The notes under the pieces are model-generated. The model saw only the letters and a list, made by a program, of their open reading frames with translations. It did no database searches and was not told the DNA's origin. Both the position numbers and the translations under genes were made by a program. Source: JABMNX01 sp964625905 (GTDB lineage Bacteria > Patescibacteriota > Minisyncoccia > Phycocordibacterales > JABMNX01). Taken from it: a DNA stretch of 13,788 bases. This document shows, in pieces, positions 12,865 to 13,788 of this stretch; position 1 is the first letter of the stretch; each line of letters starts with the position of its first letter. Location of the stretch: the NCBI GenBank assembly GCA_964625905.1, contig CAZVBS010000016.1:1-13788 (forward strand), read 5' to 3'.

Positions 12865-12884
12865 ACTTTATTAGAAATTGGCAA
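12857..12884 (-). promoter_or_regulatory. Promoter of rel
   Basis: Minus strand TTGCCA (12884-12879), 16-nt spacer, TATAAT (12862-12857). The ATG of rel begins 7 nt after the -10, which places the transcript start at or next to the start codon. Confidence 0.65.
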
Positions 12885-12887
12885 ATT

Positions 12888-12893
12888 AGGAGG
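12888..12893 (+). promoter_or_regulatory. Consensus Shine-Dalgarno AGGAGG
   Basis: Perfect AGGAGG 8 nt before ATG 12902. Decides the start of the 56-aa gene and contrasts with the SD-less neighbours. Confidence 0.85.
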
Positions 12894-12901
12894 GAAAGAA
12901 T

Positions 12902-13072
12902 ATGTGCGATAGTGACCGTAGATTGATGCACTCCACCAAAGCAAATGTGGAAGATAATTCCAATAACAAAGGGAAACTTCGCAAGGACGCTTCATTTGAT
13001 GAGGTGATTGCTTACGAAAAAAGACAGCGTGAGCTCGAGTCTCACGCTGAAGAAGGTTCTTCCAATAAATAA
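12902..13072 (+). CDS. Uncharacterised 56-aa hydrophilic protein
   Basis: No family recognised. It begins MCDSDRRLMHSTKANVED and ends ESHAEEGSSNK; there is no signal peptide or membrane segment, and it is charged throughout, with a possible short helix KDASFDEVIAYEKRQRELESHAEE (charged/heptad-poor) in the second half. One Cys (residue 2). Evidence that it is a real gene is regulatory: a TTGACA-17-TATACT promoter, a perfect AGGAGG at 8 nt, a stop followed by a strong terminator at 13132-13159. It is expected to be well expressed. It is divergent from rel with overlapping promoters. It may be a small regulator or a ribosome- or nucleic acid-associated peptide; nothing in the sequence decides this. 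Confidence 0.75.
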   Translation: MCDSDRRLMHSTKANVEDNSNNKGKLRKDASFDEVIAYEKRQRELESHAEEGSSNK

Positions 13073-13125
13073 TATTTTGCAACAAAATCAAGTGGATTTT
13101 TCAAGGGGATATAGTCCAAGCGCGC

Positions 13126-13159
13126 AAAAAGCCGTTATGTTTAACATAACGGTTTTTTT
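13126..13159. terminator. Bidirectional terminator between the 56-aa gene and topA
   Basis: Perfect 9-bp stem CCGTTATGT (13132-13140) / ACATAACGG (13144-13152), TTA loop, seven Ts after it and AAAAAG before it, so it serves both the plus-strand small gene and the minus-strand topA. The interval 13073-13125 holds nothing else recognised. Confidence 0.9.
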
Positions 13160-13163
13160 GATA

Positions 13164-13788
13164 TTATTTTTTCTCGGTTTTCTTTTTAGCTACTTTCTTT
13201 ACCACCTTTTTAACAACCTTTTTCTTTCCTCGGGTTTTCTTTACTTCTGATAGGATTTCAAGAGCTCGTTCTAATTTTATTTTATAGACATCATCTGTTT
13301 TAAGTGAACGGAAATCTCCTTCGTGAACTATAAATGGCCCAAAGCGTCCTATACTTGCCGTAATATCTTCTTCTGTTTCTGGGTGTTTTCCTAGTACGCG
13401 CGGTAGGCTAAGATATTTTTCTGCATCTACCATAGTAACTTCATCAATATCTTTATCTTTTGGTACACTTGCTCTGCGTGGTTTTTCTTTCTTTTTCTCT
13501 CCCTTTTTAGGACTTGCTCCCATCTGGACATACGGTCCAAAGCGTCCAGTTAAAAGATAAACATCTTCTCCAGTTTTTGAGTGTTTTCCAATTGGTTTAT
13601 CTGGTTCTATAATCTTTCCCTCTATAGTGCGAGCACCCATACATTCTGGAAATTTATCACAACTCATAAACTTACCTCCACGACCAAGCTTTATAATCAT
13701 CTTACTTTTACACTTAGGGCAATCAAATTCCTCAGGAGCATCGCCAAGGTTAGTTATTTTGTCCATGCTTTCTTTTGACTTAACATCT
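13164..13788 (-). CDS. topA: DNA topoisomerase I, C-terminal part
   Basis: Type IA topoisomerase that relaxes negative supercoils. Only the C-terminal about 207 residues are in the window; the frame is open to the right edge, so the internal ATG at 13766 is not the start. Visible are a zinc ribbon CPKC-x16-C-x5-C (CPKCKSKM ... MSCDKFPEC) and two repeats of the Toprim_C type, TGRFGPYVQMG and IGRFGPFIVHEGDFRSL, which help bind single-stranded DNA. The protein ends in a tail of Lys-Val-rich repeats (KKVVKKVVKKVAKKK), a common non-specific DNA-binding ending. The catalytic Tyr and Toprim domains lie outside. A bidirectional terminator follows the stop. Confidence 0.93.
   Translation of the reverse strand, partial: DVKSKESMDKITNLGDAPEEFDCPKCKSKMIIKLGRGGKFMSCDKFPECMGARTIEGKIIEPDKPIGKHSKTGEDVYLLTGRFGPYVQMGASPKKGEKKKEKPRRASVPKDKDIDEVTMVDAEKYLSLPRVLGKHPETEEDITASIGRFGPFIVHEGDFRSLKTDDVYKIKLERALEILSEVKKTRGKKKVVKKVVKKVAKKKTEKK

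Noticed and set aside
12858..13091. Minus-strand frame over the 56-aa gene
   Set aside because: No SD or promoter, runs opposite a frame with consensus promoter and AGGAGG, and overlaps the terminator-side region.
1..13788. Alternative genetic code (UGA as Gly, as in some CPR lineages)
   Set aside because: Genes end normally at family length under the standard code, pyrE ends at a TGA, and no in-frame TGA is needed to complete any protein.

Overview
The window looks like chromosomal DNA of a small-genome, low-G+C bacterium, most likely of the Candidate Phyla Radiation / Patescibacteria (Parcubacteria-like). This is inferred from AT-rich housekeeping genes that mostly lack Shine-Dalgarno sites, a stand-alone small T4SS-type pilin with CxnCxxC cysteines, a 52-residue bL33, a short Rel without C-terminal regulatory domains, and hairpin-rich intergenic DNA. 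It is an assembled scaffold: 100 Ns occupy 4833-4932, flanked on both sides by the same 55-nt sequence.

Layout. 1-679: 3' part of a cysteine desulfurase (+). 770-1672: membrane-anchored, catalytically degenerate HtrA/trypsin-like protein (+). 1747-4461: ClpB-type disaggregase (+) with a full middle domain and, unexpectedly, a ClpC-like Phe-Gly-Phe loop. 4462-5111: non-coding, hairpin-rich, holding the N gap and several copies of a tRNA-Tyr 3' end upstream (in + coordinates) of the intact tRNA-Tyr (5112-5194, -). 5315-5803: T4SS-type pilin (+). 5872-6030: bL33 (+). 6163-6233: tRNA-Trp (+). 6234-6513: non-coding, strongly structured. 6514-7437: miaA (-). 7504-8043: Prx5-like peroxiredoxin (+). 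8170-9807: pyrE (broken by an in-frame TAA) and pyrF (both -), a G+C-richer island with clear Shine-Dalgarno sites and gene-specific terminators. 9961-10044: tRNA-Leu(CAA) (-). 10156-11328: parB with a long acidic tail (+). 11332-12849: rel (-), convergent with parB at a 3-nt distance. 12902-13072: 56-codon small gene (+) with the best promoter and Shine-Dalgarno in the window. 13164-13788: C-terminal part of topA (-), cut by the window edge.

How the parts relate. The genes are mostly single-gene units for translation and RNA modification (tRNAs, bL33, MiaA), proteostasis (ClpB), redox defence (Prx), S-transfer (cysteine desulfurase), chromosome maintenance (ParB, TopA), alarmone control (Rel) and pyrimidine synthesis (PyrE/PyrF). 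No single multi-gene accessory system is visible. The most unusual items are (i) a repeated composite element downstream of two tRNA genes (tRNA 3'-end-like sequence, a perfect hairpin of variable sequence, and a long hairpin with a conserved GCGAAGCGA-type loop), (ii) overlapping divergent promoters linking rel to an uncharacterised 56-aa gene, (iii) the ClpB/ClpC-like chimera, and (iv) decay signs in both pyr genes.
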